This document shows positions 23,247 through 35,800 of a stretch of DNA of 64,000 nt, piece after piece. Under the pieces are notes generated by a model. The model made no database searches and was not told the DNA's origin. It worked only from the letters and a program-made list of their open reading frames with translations. The translations under genes and the position numbers were made by a program. Position 1 is the stretch's first letter. Every line of letters begins with the position of its first letter. Location: positions 46,737,600 through 46,801,599 of the forward strand of contig CM039122.1 in NCBI GenBank assembly GCA_022036555.1. Direction: 5' to 3'. Source of the stretch: Microstegium vimineum (Eukaryota > Streptophyta > Magnoliopsida > Poales > Poaceae).

Positions 23247-25987
23247 ATGGAAAGGCTCGTCAAAGGACTGGAAGAGGCGTCGTGCTAGACGAAGGGGTGG
23301 TGATTGCTGAGACGAGGAGGGACCGGCGGTGCGGCTCCGGAAGATAGGGACGTGGGCCGAGGGGCAGCGGTCGAGGTGGGCCGAGGTGCTTGCCACCTGC
23401 CCGATACATTGCCCAAGTGGAGTAATGCGAGCTTTACAGAAAAGATCTCAGTGTCTGAAGGGTATTTGCTCTGCAGATGGTCTCCGTGGTCCGATCAGAA
23501 ACCAGACGAACAAGACCAGAGGTGGGAAAGCGTGGAACATGATAGAAAGCAGTAGTAACATATGCATATCTGCGCGCCCACTCAAACTCAAAGGCACAGC
23601 CAGGTTCAGGGTTTGAGCCTTATGTTTTTTTGGCACAGTTTTATGAGTCCATCTGAGTGCATTATCGTGTTAGCTACTGCAGGACGAGAGAGGTAACATG
23701 ATGGGTGGAGGATCAGATAGCAGCACTGGCACTGACGCACTGTCAACTGCAGGCCACAGCTACAGACCCGCAATGCGGAAGAGTGCAACAGGTTTATATA
23801 TGTCCTGCTTGTGTTATCATGGTTATCTCCGCTATCACTTTGCTACACTTGTTGTCATGAATTTAACTATAACTTTATGGTTTGATATTTTAGGATGGAC
23901 AAAAGAGAAGCAATGGAGGCTAGGTGGCTGTAGGGGAAAGAAAGCATCATAGAGAAGACCGAATCAGGTTATTTTTCAGTTTCTGTGAAGATTCAAACAG
24001 ATTCATGCCATTGGAAATTCCTTTTTCTCTGTTTTCTACTCCAAACATAAAATTGATGTGACTAATTGTTCATAAGTATATTGTATCCGAAAATATAGCA
24101 TCTAAGTAGTATTAAATTCTCCAAGCTGTTTTTCTAGATTGGTTTTCCATTGGTGCAGTTCATCACATGCTGTTTGGTTTCAATAAATTACTTATCATAT
24201 GTGTTCAGAACAGTATATATCCGTGATCAAAAGTTTATATAACTGTCCTCAGACCATTGTTACCAAGTTTGGCTTCAATCTCGCCTTTGTAGTACTTATC
24301 AAGTTATCATATGTTGTAGTACTTTGTAATCTGTTCAAATGTATGAAAACACCACTTGTTTGTAACCTGATCGAGTAGTGTTTTAAATATTTTTACAGTC
24401 CTTTTCGGTTGGTAGCCACAGCTAAGATGAGTTTGATCAAGTTAGGCAGCCGTTGGCTGTAGCTACATGTTTCCCTGTTCGCTTGAACTTATGAGCCCGA
24501 CTTATCAGCTATGGTACAATGTTTTTCTCTCACAACAAAACAGCATCAACCGGCTTATCAGCCGCAAAAACCATCAGAAACTACTACTTATTTACTGAAC
24601 TCAGTTATATTTGTAGACCATGTTATCGTATTATAAAATCACACTTTTTTGTTATCAGATGGAGTCGAGTTTTGGTTATTGTTGTTTCTCAGCGATTAAA
24701 TTACAACTTTCTTATTGTACCTATATAACATTGCCTCAAACTTGCATCCTCTTAGAGAAGTCTGATTATGTGGTGACCATATCAATATTTCCTAATTATT
24801 CTTTTCTGAATTCTAAACTTCTGTTAACTGTGTCTGAGAATGGAAGGGATACACAGACAGAAGACTAACGTCTGAACAAGAATACTCTGAGGATGTCAGT
24901 CATATCCACCATGGCCTAAACGTTGGGCCTATCAGGGAGGAACTCAACAAATTATCAAAGCATGCGGTCGGATATGGGAACTTGATCTAAACCGCCTCAC
25001 TCCTGGGAAGTACTACACAGTTCAACGTGGTAAAGGGAAGAAGGTTTATCATAAAGGCAGCAAGGCACCTAAATCTGTTCAGCTGGCTGCAAGAGAGTGT
25101 ACTGTGGAGGCCTATGTATTCCTGTTTCTGTGCACTCCTTGACAACTACAACCCCCACCAAGGATACAAGAATCAGTCACCCAGCAGGAGGAGCATGAAG
25201 AAGCTGCTTTATTAAGGAGATTTCAAGAAGTGCTCCAATCAAGTACTTGCATTGGTATTTGGTGGTGGAGGCCACGTCTCAGGACTATGAGGACTTCAAG
25301 ACAATGTTGAAATCCCTGTGGTTTGATTTGTGTGGAAGAGGTGGCTGCTCTAGTAGTTCTTCTGCATTTGAACATGTGTTTGTTGGAGAGATCAAGGGGC
25401 AGAGGGAAGGCGAGACTGAAGTATCAGGAAATAACTGGATTCGTGCAAGTTCTTGATTTCTCGCAGTGCTGCAGCATCATAATTTTATTTGTTTCCGTAT
25501 TTGAATGAGATTATGATGTTGTTGGAGACTAATCTGCTGTTTTACCTGGAAGAATCCAATGCCAATGTTGATTACCAAGGGTACATATTCAAAGAGGAGT
25601 GGGGAATTGGTTAGTATCATCCCAATATACTTGTGGTACACATATGCGATATATATCATATGGAAGCTAAACTTTTCTAGTTGTTCTGCGGCCAAACTCT
25701 GAAACACAACTGCTCATCGTTCAGTTTGAATGGTATGATAAAAACAGCAGCTGTACAGTACCAGTAGAGAGAAACTGCAGGCACTGCTGCTGCACAGGCC
25801 AAAATGGCCACCAATATCTGTATCCAGCACATTGATTGGTGCCAGTCCCGAGTTTTGACACACTCTCTGCTTCTTTGCTGGAGGGGAAGATAACCATGTA
25901 GGTATTGGCCCATATTCAGTGAATATCAAGTGCTACAGGTTGGGGGATAACAAGACTGGCTCAGCTTTCCCAAATGCAGAAAACTGA
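23247..25987 (+). pseudogene. EndoU (poly(U)-specific endoribonuclease) pseudogene
   Basis: Pieces of a plant XendoU-type nuclease lie in order on the plus strand, in changing frames. The likely start is MERLVKGLEEAS at 23247, with a stop soon after. At 24840-25000 there is SEQEYSEDVSHIHHGLNVG and LWELDLNRLTPGK. At 25085-25170 LLDNYNPHQGYK is seen. At 25247-25456 come YEDFKTMLKSLWFDLCGRGG and FEHVFVGEIKGQREGE; at 25540-25620 FYLEESNANVDYQGYIF; at 25810-25987 SSTLIGASPEF, a stop, then CFFAGGEDNHVGIGPYSVN. EndoU enzymes cut RNA at uridines and need two His and one Lys. The first His (FEHVF) is kept, but the usual GFHNWI block reads SGNNWI, so the second His is gone. Frame changes near 25060, 25180 and 25235 and several stops make this a clear pseudogene. 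Confidence 0.82.
24440..24580. repeat. MITE-like fragment in the EndoU pseudogene intron
   Basis: The phrases ccctgttcgcttgaacttat and cggcttatcagccgc are typical of a common grass MITE family. Clear ends and target duplication were not found. A related piece with cggctgataaaccgg is at about 53125. Confidence 0.35.
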
Positions 25988-26876
25988 TTGCCTGGTGGGC
26001 ATATACTGAAGGTCAGTAAGGTTTCGAGCCAGTTTTTATCAGCAAAATAAAATTGTTTGTTCAAGAACTTGCAGCTTTGTTGCAATATGCACTGTATGAT
26101 GTAACTCTTGATCAAGATATAAGTACAGCATCTTCAATAAAATATTTTTTCCCTTGTGCGTAGTACCTGTTCTTTCGGAAATCCAAGAAATCAAATCTAT
26201 ACTAGCATAAGACTGTACATTTGATTTGTTTCCTTGGGAACTTGAACGAAGTAAAGCTTCAACACCCACTAATAAGTCAAAACTCTTGAAGGTACATTTC
26301 ACCATATTAAGTTTAAAATAACATCGTAATAATCCTGGGATCAGCACATAGGAATTACATTTTGCACATGGGATCCTACCAGGAAAGGAAACTGATACAT
26401 GTAACAACTCAGGGTACATGCTCACTGTTATAATTTATGTTACAGGAGTAGGGGGAAAAGAAACTGCTAGATTATAACTTTACAAGCTGAAATCATGCAG
26501 TAAAAAATAGTGCACAACATGTAAAAGTTTAAAACAGACGGCCTTAAAAATACCGCTAGCGGCTATAGGATTATCAGTCAATGGTAAAAAGCAAAATCCA
26601 GTATGGAAAGGAAGAATTTGGCACCTTTAATACTATCTACCTTTACAATGTTCAAAGTTGCAGTCAAACATAGAGAACTGAATTACATTTCACACCTATT
26701 TACAATAGTAACTCTTGAGTCTCAGATCTGCCCTACCTATAGAAAGCACACAAGTGAAAAAAGAATGTTGGTCACTAATGAATTTATACTGACTTGGTGA
26801 AAACATCACCAATGATTCTATATTCATAACCACTTAAAAAAGTAGAGTAAAAAAAGATCACAACTAGAACTCAAAA
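25988..26876. other. Intergenic between EndoU pseudogene and kinase 3' end
   Basis: AT-rich, no supported frame. It holds the convergent 3' flanks of the two neighbours. Confidence 0.5.
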
Positions 26877-29800
26877 TTATGTAGGAGTTGGGGTAGCCGC
26901 AGTCCTCATGAGCATGAATCTCCTCCTCGCAATGCTGTTTGCATTCTCACCTAGTGCAGCCAGATGAAGCATCCTACGCCTTGCTGATGCCACTGCAACA
27001 TCCTCTGTGGTTGGTTTTCCAGATACTTCCTCTGGTGGTGAAGTCTCACCCAAACTCCCTGCTTTCCCATCTAAATCCTTGTGCTGCATTACTTGCTTCA
27101 GGCTCTCGACCACTTCTCTCATTGTTGGACGGTCCCTTCTCTGCTTTGCAAGGCAGCTATTGGCCAACTTGGCAATTTTTCTAGTGCCCTGCTTAGAGTA
27201 GTGGCCCTCAAGCCTTTTATCTATAATCTTGCTGAATTGCTTACTTTCAACAGGATACAGCCTCACCCATTCCAGAAGCTTCTGCTCGTTCTTGGGACGG
27301 TTCCTCTCCAATGAGCGCCGTCCCGTGAGGATCTCATATAGAACTACTCCAAAGCTCCACACATCACTCTTTGTAGTGAGATGGCCTGTCTCAATATAAT
27401 CTGGAGCTGCATAGCCCAAGGTCCCCATAACCTGATTGCATATTATTTTCATTGGGATATAGAATAAGATTTCAATAGAGCAAAATTCTATCAAATGACC
27501 AAGCATAAGTTAAATAATCTTGTTCTGTTCTATGAAGGCAAATCAACACATACTGCTGTAGAGACGTGGGTATCACCAGCTGATGGTCCTTCCCTTGCCA
27601 ATCCAAAATCTGAAAGTTTTGCTCTAAACTCCTCGTCCAGCAGTACATTTGAAGCTTTGAAATCGCGATATATGACCTGTGATGACCAAACACAAATATC
27701 TCTCATTCTGTTTTTGGAAACAAAATCAAATCATATTGACTAACTTGGTTGTCAAAGGAAGATGCACAGAGCAGCAAATGATATTTATAGCACATGTTTC
27801 TCTTAACCATGTTCCCATTCAATCAACATGATCACTCAATAACATTGTCTAATCCAAGAATATGAACAATCCAAGGTTTCAGAATGTGATAAAACAGATA
27901 ACTCGTAACACAAATATTTCAATTTCCACGAATGTATGAATATGCAAGCTCAAGTTTTGACCTGATCTATGATAGATCTATTATTAATGTCCAGTGATTC
28001 AGTACGGAATACCACACTCAGTATTTTTAGATATGATTCAGTATGGATTATTGGATTATCACAATTCAACATTTTAGATAGGTTACCATACTACAATTTT
28101 TGTGCTTGTAACATTTCCTGTGATGTGCAAATCAGTTATTTGTTCAATTTATACTTGTCGGTGTTTTGACCCAGGGGGTCAAGACCACCGGCTAGTAAAT
28201 TTGTATATTGCGTGCTCCCTCTCCCAGATGTGATGCAAGAAGAACACAAGATTTATCCTGGTTCGGACAAAGAAGGCCCTACGTCCAGCGTGGGAGGATG
28301 GATTGTATTATCTCGCACCGAAGTGCTCGTACAGGGGGGGTACAAGCAGGTTTACACGGGGTGCTCAGGATGAGCTGAGGCCTAGGGCTAGCAGGGCTAT
28401 CCTAGGAGAGTCGGTTGACTGCTTGAGACGTTGATCAAGCAATCGGGTGTGGAGTGGTGTTACGAATGCGCGTGCCGATGCCGATACCAATGCGCCTGCC
28501 CTTTCTTCTATCCCAGGCCCCTTTTATAGATCAAGAGGAGGCCTGAGAGTACAGAGGTCCTAGACTTAGAGGCATGAGAGAGATGTCCGCGGCGCCATGC
28601 TTGCGATGGGACGTCGATCGCTGTAGCGGTGTGGCCTTCCTGTCCTTCCGGTGTTCAGGGCATGGTGATGGCAGACTGGACGTTGCCGAACGTTATGGCG
28701 CAGTACGGTTGGCCTCCTGTAGACGGGTGCAGGCTCCATAGTTGAAGCGGGACGGAGCGGATAGGACGGGTCCCATGCTGGAGTGGTTGGAGACGGGGTC
28801 GAGCCCCCTGGTCGAGGGGGGTCGAGGCCAGCGTGACCCTGTCGTATCCCTGAAGACACAGTCGAGGGTCGTCCTGCTCATGGCTCGAGGGGGTGCCTTT
28901 GGATTCCGTACCTGGGACGTGGCTACACCGGCCGCACGGTTGACGGAGGTCCCGAGCATGGATGGCGAGTTGATGGATTTGACTGTGGTGGTGGACGCCC
29001 ATGGCGTTAGGCGAGGGCAGGTAGGCGCATCGGATTCCCTTTACCCCATACCGGGAGCAGGTGAGCTGATCGAGCCTCCCGCTCGCGGGTCGTTTGTTCG
29101 ACCCCTGTCCGTCAATCGGGGGGTTAAGGCGGGGCGGAGGGGTCGTTCGTTCGACCCCTGTCCGTCGGTCGAGGTAGGGACGAGGGGTTGTTCGTTCGAC
29201 CCCTGTCCGTCAGTCGAGGTAGAGGCGGGGGGGTCGTTCGTTCGACCCCTGTCCATCAGTCGAGGTAGAGGCGGGGGGTCGTTCGTTCGACCCCTGTCCG
29301 TCAGTCGAGGTAGAGGCGGGGGGTCATTCGTTCGACCCTTGTCCGTCAGTTGAGGTAGAGGCGGGGGGTCGTTCGTTCGACCCATGTCCGTCAGTTGAGG
29401 TAGAGGCGGAGGCGGAACCCTCCTACTGTTTTTTCCAGTAATGGGCCAGCCCATGACTAGTCACTGTTGCCGGTGAGGGAGGTCTTTGCGTGATGGGCCT
29501 TTCTCCATCGTCTTGGACGGCTGATTGGATCCTGCCTTAAAAATGGTTGCCATGTTGAGTTTTAGATTATCACACGTTTAGGGTACCCCTTACCTTTGTA
29601 CCCGACAGTAGCCCCGAGCCTCTATGCGGATAAGAAGAATCCGTATAGGGGTTTTTATCAATGATCTGCAGGGTTAGTAAAAGGTATGATTCTCCGTGGG
29701 GTGCGTGCGAGCGCACCCCGCAGGGTTAGCTCCCGAGGCCCCAGAGGAGTGATTAAGAACTCCTCTGGGAGTTTTGACATGTGTTCTATCGAGGGGAGTT

Positions 29801-32800
29801 AGGATTACCTGGAGTCATAGCGCCCTATCGAGCGGTCGATTATGTTCGCCAGGCTACGAGTGTTTCACTTCCTTGGGAAGGGGGTGCTCGAGGGCGGCTG
29901 TCGAAACCCTTCCGAGGGCCAGCCTTCGCTCCCTCGAGCGTTAAACTGGAGTCATAGTGCCCTATCGAGGGGTCAACTCTATCTGTCAGGCTACGAGTGT
30001 TTTCGACCCTCTTTCGTCGAGGGGTGCCGTGCGTAGTCTAGCCCTCGAGCCTCGTGTGGCTGGGCTTTCACTACCTCCTAGCGTCCTTCCCACGGATCCT
30101 TACGCTCGGATTGTGGGGCGAAGAGCATCGTGCTATCCTCGTTAGGACGAGCCCCGAAGTCCTCTGTGAGCCTTCGTAAGGACGAACCTCGAAGTCCTCT
30201 GCGAGCTGGTAACGGGTATAAATTCAAGTGAAATCCAAGTGAGAACTTGTGCCCCCTTCGACGGGGGTCGATAGAAGCCCTGAGGCGTTCTCATTTAAAC
30301 AACACCACGTGGATTACCTAGGTGCCAACTCTGTTCGATGAGAGTCGGTGGCCTGATGCCTCCCGTCGAAGGGATCCTTGGGTATTCCATGGTTATGCCT
30401 TGGATATGTCCCGGGGGGGCTTGAGAGTTCGTTCTCGAGCTAGGGGCTCGCGCCAGCCCCTCCTGGGTCATCCCTGACTCGCGTACTCGAGGGCGGCTGT
30501 GAACCTCGTTCATGGGGCCAGCCTTCGCCCCCTCGAGATTTGGGGGTGGACCGGAGTCCGTAACCCTAGGTCCTCCCTGACCTCAGGTACTCGAGGGCGG
30601 CTGTTGAACCCTGTGCAAGGGTCAGCCTTTGCTCTCTCGAGATTTTGACGGACGGGTCGACGTCCGTTGCTTACCTCCGAAGATAACGTCATGTCCTGTG
30701 GAATACAAAGGGGTGGTAGGTAGGTATATTAAATGCGGAGATTTACCTGTTTTTTTTGTTGGATCCGCCCGTGGGGCTCGCGCCGCCCCCCCTGGATCAT
30801 TCCTGACTCGAGTACTCGAGGGCGGGGGTCGAACCCTGTTCGTGGAGCCAGCCTTCGCCCCCTCGAGATTTGGGGGTGGATCAGAGTCCACAACCCTGGG
30901 TCCTCTCTGACCTCAGGTACTCGAGGGCGGCTGTCGAACCCTGTTCGAGGGCCAGCCTTCGCTCCCTCGAGATTTGGGGGTGGACCGGAGTCCATAACCC
31001 GGGGTCCTCTCTGACCTCAGGTACTCGAGGGCGGCTGTCGAACCCTGTTCGAGGGCCAGCCTTCGTTCCCTCGAGATTTTGACGGACGGGTTGACGTCCA
31101 TTGCTTACCTCCGAAGATAACGCCCACTGTTGCACGTTGTCTGCCGCAGGCACGCCTTTTTAGGAGATGTCCGTTCGACTATGGTCGTAGCAGGCATAGG
31201 GTGCGGCGAGGCGTGCGGCGCGGAGCCCGATGACGCGACGGGTGCGGCTTATCTTACGGAATACGAGGAGGCGGTAGGTGAGCGCATTAAATGCAGAGAC
31301 TTACTTGCCTTTTCGTCGGATCCGCCCGTTGGGCTCCCGGTTATAAATACTGGGGGTGGGGGTCTGGCTTCCGCACGCTTGCCATTGCCTTCCCTGTCTT
31401 CTTCCTCTCACCGTTGCCTTCGTCGCCCACCGAGCCGGATCTCTGCGTGCGCGAGAGTAGGGAGAGGAGAGATTGACAATATACCTTCCACCCCCGCATC
31501 CGAGCGCATCCGATTCCCTGCTCCCATGGCCACCTACAGCTTGCGTGGCCCTGACGCCTGGCTTCCGTCGTCGGCGACCGTGGGACGCTTGAGAGATTTG
31601 GTGGAGAGCGGCCTTCTCCGGCCTATCACCTCCGCGGACCGGCCGGAGTGGATGGTGCCGTCGAGGGAGGATCGTGAGCCCAACCCGCCGGAAGGTTATG
31701 TGGTCAGCTTCAAAGCTTTCCACCAGGCGAGGCTGGGATCCCCCCCAACCGTCTTCTACGCGGGATCCTCCACCACTACGGTGTGGAGCTTCAACACCTC
31801 TCCCCCAACGGCATCTTCCACCGCCGCGTGCGAAGGATACCTGGGGATGGAGCCACATTGGGAGTTGTGGCTCCATCTGTTCGAGGCGAGCCTGTTCACC
31901 GCTTCGGTCGGGAGCGGCAGCCGCAGGACGGTCAGGGCGGGGTGCTGCAGCATCTCCCTCAAGAGGACGGAGCGCTGGATCCCGGCGAAGCTCACGTCGA
32001 GCCATTCCGGATGGCACTCCGGGTGGTTCTACCTGAGAAACGACGACAACTTGTTCCCCGCCTACACCGGCAGGACGATCGACTCGAGGCCCGACCACTG
32101 GAGGTACGACGTCGAGCAGAAGAAGCAGAAGCGCCTCGACCACCTGCTCGGCGCGATCTCCCGTCTGAAGAAGGCGGGACTTACGGCGGCCATCGTGGCG
32201 TCGGCGTTCCATCGGCGGAGAGTCGTGCCGCTGATGGCTCGCCCGCGACGCCTCGACGAGATACACCCGGGGGCGGATCTCACGGGGTGTCGCCTCGTGG
32301 AGGACGAGCTGCCCCTCGAGAGGGTGGTCCACCGAGTACGAGCCTCCTTCGCCGGCGCGTTCGAGGTGGAGAACGTCGCCAGCGTCCCCATGATGCCTGG
32401 CCAGGGCCACGTCCAGCTGGTACGGCCCCTTTCCCTGTTAATGCCCCATTGTTCGTCTTGTTCTACCCCTTTTGCCCATTTTCTGACCACGCCTTGCGTT
32501 CCTCAGGGGAACGTCGTTTACCGAAAGTCGCTACCGCCGGTGAACGAGGAGCGGAACGACTCCCAGGCGAGACGCTTGCAGGCCGAGCAGGACAAGAAGG
32601 CCAAGGGCAAGGCCAAGAGGGATAAGGGCAAAAAGGCCCAAGAGAGGGAGGAGCGTGAACGACGCCGGGCACGGCAGAGGCAGGCCAACCTTTCCGAGGA
32701 GGAGTCTCCCTCGGAGGAGGACGAGGATGAGGGGTCGAGCAACGACGAGGTTGTTAAAGATGATGTCATGTCGTGACAGTATTGGGTTAGGCCCTTCGAT

Positions 32801-35800
32801 TTTGACCTGACGGGTATCGTCCTTATGCAGGAAGAGGAGCCGGAGCAGGAGGAGGAGGCCGAGCCGCAGCGAGGGCTCGAGGAAGAAAGAGTGGTGCCCA
32901 TGCATAAGGGGGCGGCCGCCGGTATTGGAGGAGGGGGGTCGACGTCGAGGTCGACCTCAACTGTCGGAATTGAGTCGCGGGACGAGCGCCCCGCGGCTCT
33001 TCAAGGTGAAGTGCCGCGGGAGACGCGTAGCCGTTCATCGCGGTCTCCATCGAGGGGTCGGTCGAGCACGCCCCCGGCGCCTACTCGGTCGAGCGTACGG
33101 GCATCAGGCCCGTCGACCCAGGAGGAGACCAGGACGGTGGCGACGAAGTCGCCGTTGGCCCCTGCCAAGGATACGGTGCCGGGCGCAGCCTCAACCCCCG
33201 CCGCGGCCAGCGCTGGCGGGAGAAGTGGCTCCCGACGTGCCTTGCAGAAGCCCCCGAGCGGCTCGAGGTCCACTGGTCGGACCCCCATGATTCCGCTGGG
33301 GTAAGTTGCTTCCCTGTCGATCCCGAGTATTTTTCGTTGATTATGACTTGTGCTTACCGTCGCGTGTGAGTTCTTTTTTCAGGGCGAAGCGCTTGTCGGA
33401 GGACGCGACCCTCACCCCGGCCAAGAGGCTGAAGGCGGAGGCCACGGCCAAGATGGCCGTCGGGGCCAGTCCTGCCGCCCCGTCCCCTTCGACCCTCGCC
33501 CTAGGTGCGGCGTGGGCGGCCAAGGTGCGGGAGGCGATAGGGCGCGGGCAGGCGCAGGACGCCGCGGAGCGAGCTCGAGCGGAGGAAGAGGCGGGTCGAC
33601 CCATCGCATCGACCGGGTCCGCCGAAGTGGCGGTCGAGGCCGTGCTCACCACCCCGTCGGAGGGGGGTGCGCCAGCAGCCTCAGAAGGCGCGGAGCCGGC
33701 GTCGACGACGGCCGTGGTGGAGGGGGTCGAGCCCCAAGCCGCCGCGGAGATGGAGGTGGCTGACTTGACCTCCACCGGTGAGGAAGAGACGACGGAGCGG
33801 TGGCCGGAGAACCTCGCGTCGTGGGAGACGCGTCAACAGCGCGAGCGTGAGGAGAAGGTGCGGCAAGAGGAGGGAGTGACCGTTGCTGCGCCGGAGGTGC
33901 CGCCGTTGGTGGAGACCCTTGTTGAGGGGGCCTCGGCGTCGCCCGCGGCGGGGACGGTGACGTCGACGGAGCCGACGGAGGTGGTGGTGGTGACGACCCT
34001 TCGGCAGGAGCCGGAGGGGACCATTGTGGCGCTGCAAGGAAGCGGCGCGACGGACGTGACAATGTCCGAGGCGGCTGCTCGGCCTGTCGTCGAAGTCGGG
34101 CAGTCGTCTTCTCGACGTGATCCGCCCTCTAACTCAGTCGACGTGGAGGGAGGGGACCGCGGCGAGCCTACGACATCGGGTGCTAATGTGTGTTTTCTTC
34201 ACCATGCAGGGTTATTCTCACGGCGGGGACCTCTTCCGCCTGGAGGCGATGATCAGGAGGGGCCGGCGGCGGCCTCGCAAGATGACTCCGAGGCCAGGAG
34301 TGCCCAGCTCGAGGGGGCGGCTCCCTTCCCCACTCTGGCGGAGCGGGTGATGCTCCACGGGGGTGGCCCTGAGATGCGCCATGGCATCATGCGGGAGGTC
34401 AAGGAAAGGATCGACCGCCGCAGCAGGCTCTGGGGGCAAGAACCCCTCGAGCTGGCCGACCCCCAAGACCCAGGGCGCACCTTCTTCAAGCTCGACGATC
34501 AAGCCGAGCTCGGGGAGTGGGAGCACCTGGAGGAGTTTCGGGCGTGGCTTGCCCATGTGGTACGCCTGTCGGCGGAGGTTGCTTCCACGGACTTGTACCG
34601 GGGGATGGAAGTAAGCCTCGTTCTCTCTTTGATCTTGCTGGGGTCACTTTGCTGTTCTTTTCTGATGACCTTCCTTTTTATCCCTGACAGATGTTGAGGG
34701 CGAGGTCGTATGATAAGTCCCAATTCATCCTCCGGGCGCAGGAGTAACTCCCCACCCTCCGCGCATCGCTGCAGAGGGTGGAGGTCGAGGCTACCCAGGC
34801 GAGGGGAGAGGTGGCTACCGCACGGGGGAGGTCGAGGCTGCTCGGGGGGAGGCCTCTTCCTCGCGGTCGAGGGCTGAAACCGCCCTCAAAGATGTCACCG
34901 AGGCTGAGCAGGAACGGGACGCCGCCCGGGAGGCCCAGCGTAAGGCTGAGGAGGAGGCCGCCGTGCTGAGGGAGGAGCTGGCTCGGACGGCAGAGCGCGT
35001 CCGGGAGCTCGAGGCCAGCCTAGAGGAGGCGGAGGCCGACCGCGCCTCTCTCGAGGAGCAATTTCGGCAGCTCGAGTCGGATGTCGACGTCGTCTCCCGG
35101 GACCGCGACGCGCTGATCGTCGCGGAGCAGGAGGCGCGGGTCCGGATCTCCATCCTGGAGGAGGACGTGACCGCCAAGGCGAGGGCCCTCGAGGGCACTA
35201 GTAAGCTCATCGAGGAGCTCCGGGCTGAGAAGAGTGACCAAGCCGCAGATCTTGCCGACGCCCGCCGCTGACTCCAGGAGGTCGATCAGGCCTACGTCAC
35301 CCTGGACACGCACGTCCGAGGTGAGCTTTCTAGCACCATTGCTGAGCTTGCTCGGTCTCTACCCTTCCCTTGTTTTTGGTTTTGACGAAGTTCCTTGTTT
35401 GTTTCGGCAGAACTCGAAGGGGACAAGGCCCGAGCCCACGAGGATCTGACCAGTCTTCAGAACCTCCTCGGGCCGGAGGCGGCCCTAAACGAAAGGCTCG
35501 AGGGCGCCATCTCCGCCCTCTATGATGACATGGGGGTCGAGCCGGAGCCGGCGGTCGAAGGCGACGCGCGAGGAGACTCCCTCCTGCGCCGCTTCTACTT
35601 CATGACCCGAGCGGTGACAGAGCAAGTCCGTGTTGCTCTGCACGTGGGCGTGAAGCGGGCGCTCGTGGTCGGTCGCTCGGGCTACAACTACGACCTCGAC
35701 GTTGTCGCCAGCGGCTTCGTTGTCGACCCGGAGCTGACCGATGAGGCCAACGTGGTGAGATGCCACGAGCTGATCGAGGTCGTAGAGGTGCCCGGAGGCG

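Larger units (their letters stand above)
28156..29607 (-). repeat. 3' LTR (left copy) of the second gypsy element
   Basis: 1452 bp, matching 42130-43569 with a low rate of difference. The internal side is bounded by gtagccccgagcctc, which on the minus strand gives a G-rich polypurine-type tract right before the LTR. Confidence 0.93.

Noticed and set aside
22939..23310. 123-aa frame overlapping the EndoU start
   Set aside because: The frame differs from the EndoU-like one and reads as low-complexity Pro/Arg text; more likely leader sequence.
29041..29454. Regular repeats that look like a CRISPR array or a repeat protein
   Set aside because: They are LTR tandem repeats present in both LTRs of a plant element; the spacers are not unique, and the Pro/Arg repeat frame follows from the array.
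31301..32410. 369-aa minus-strand frame
   Set aside because: It is the mirror of the antisense gene exon on the plus strand, GC-rich and without a domain.
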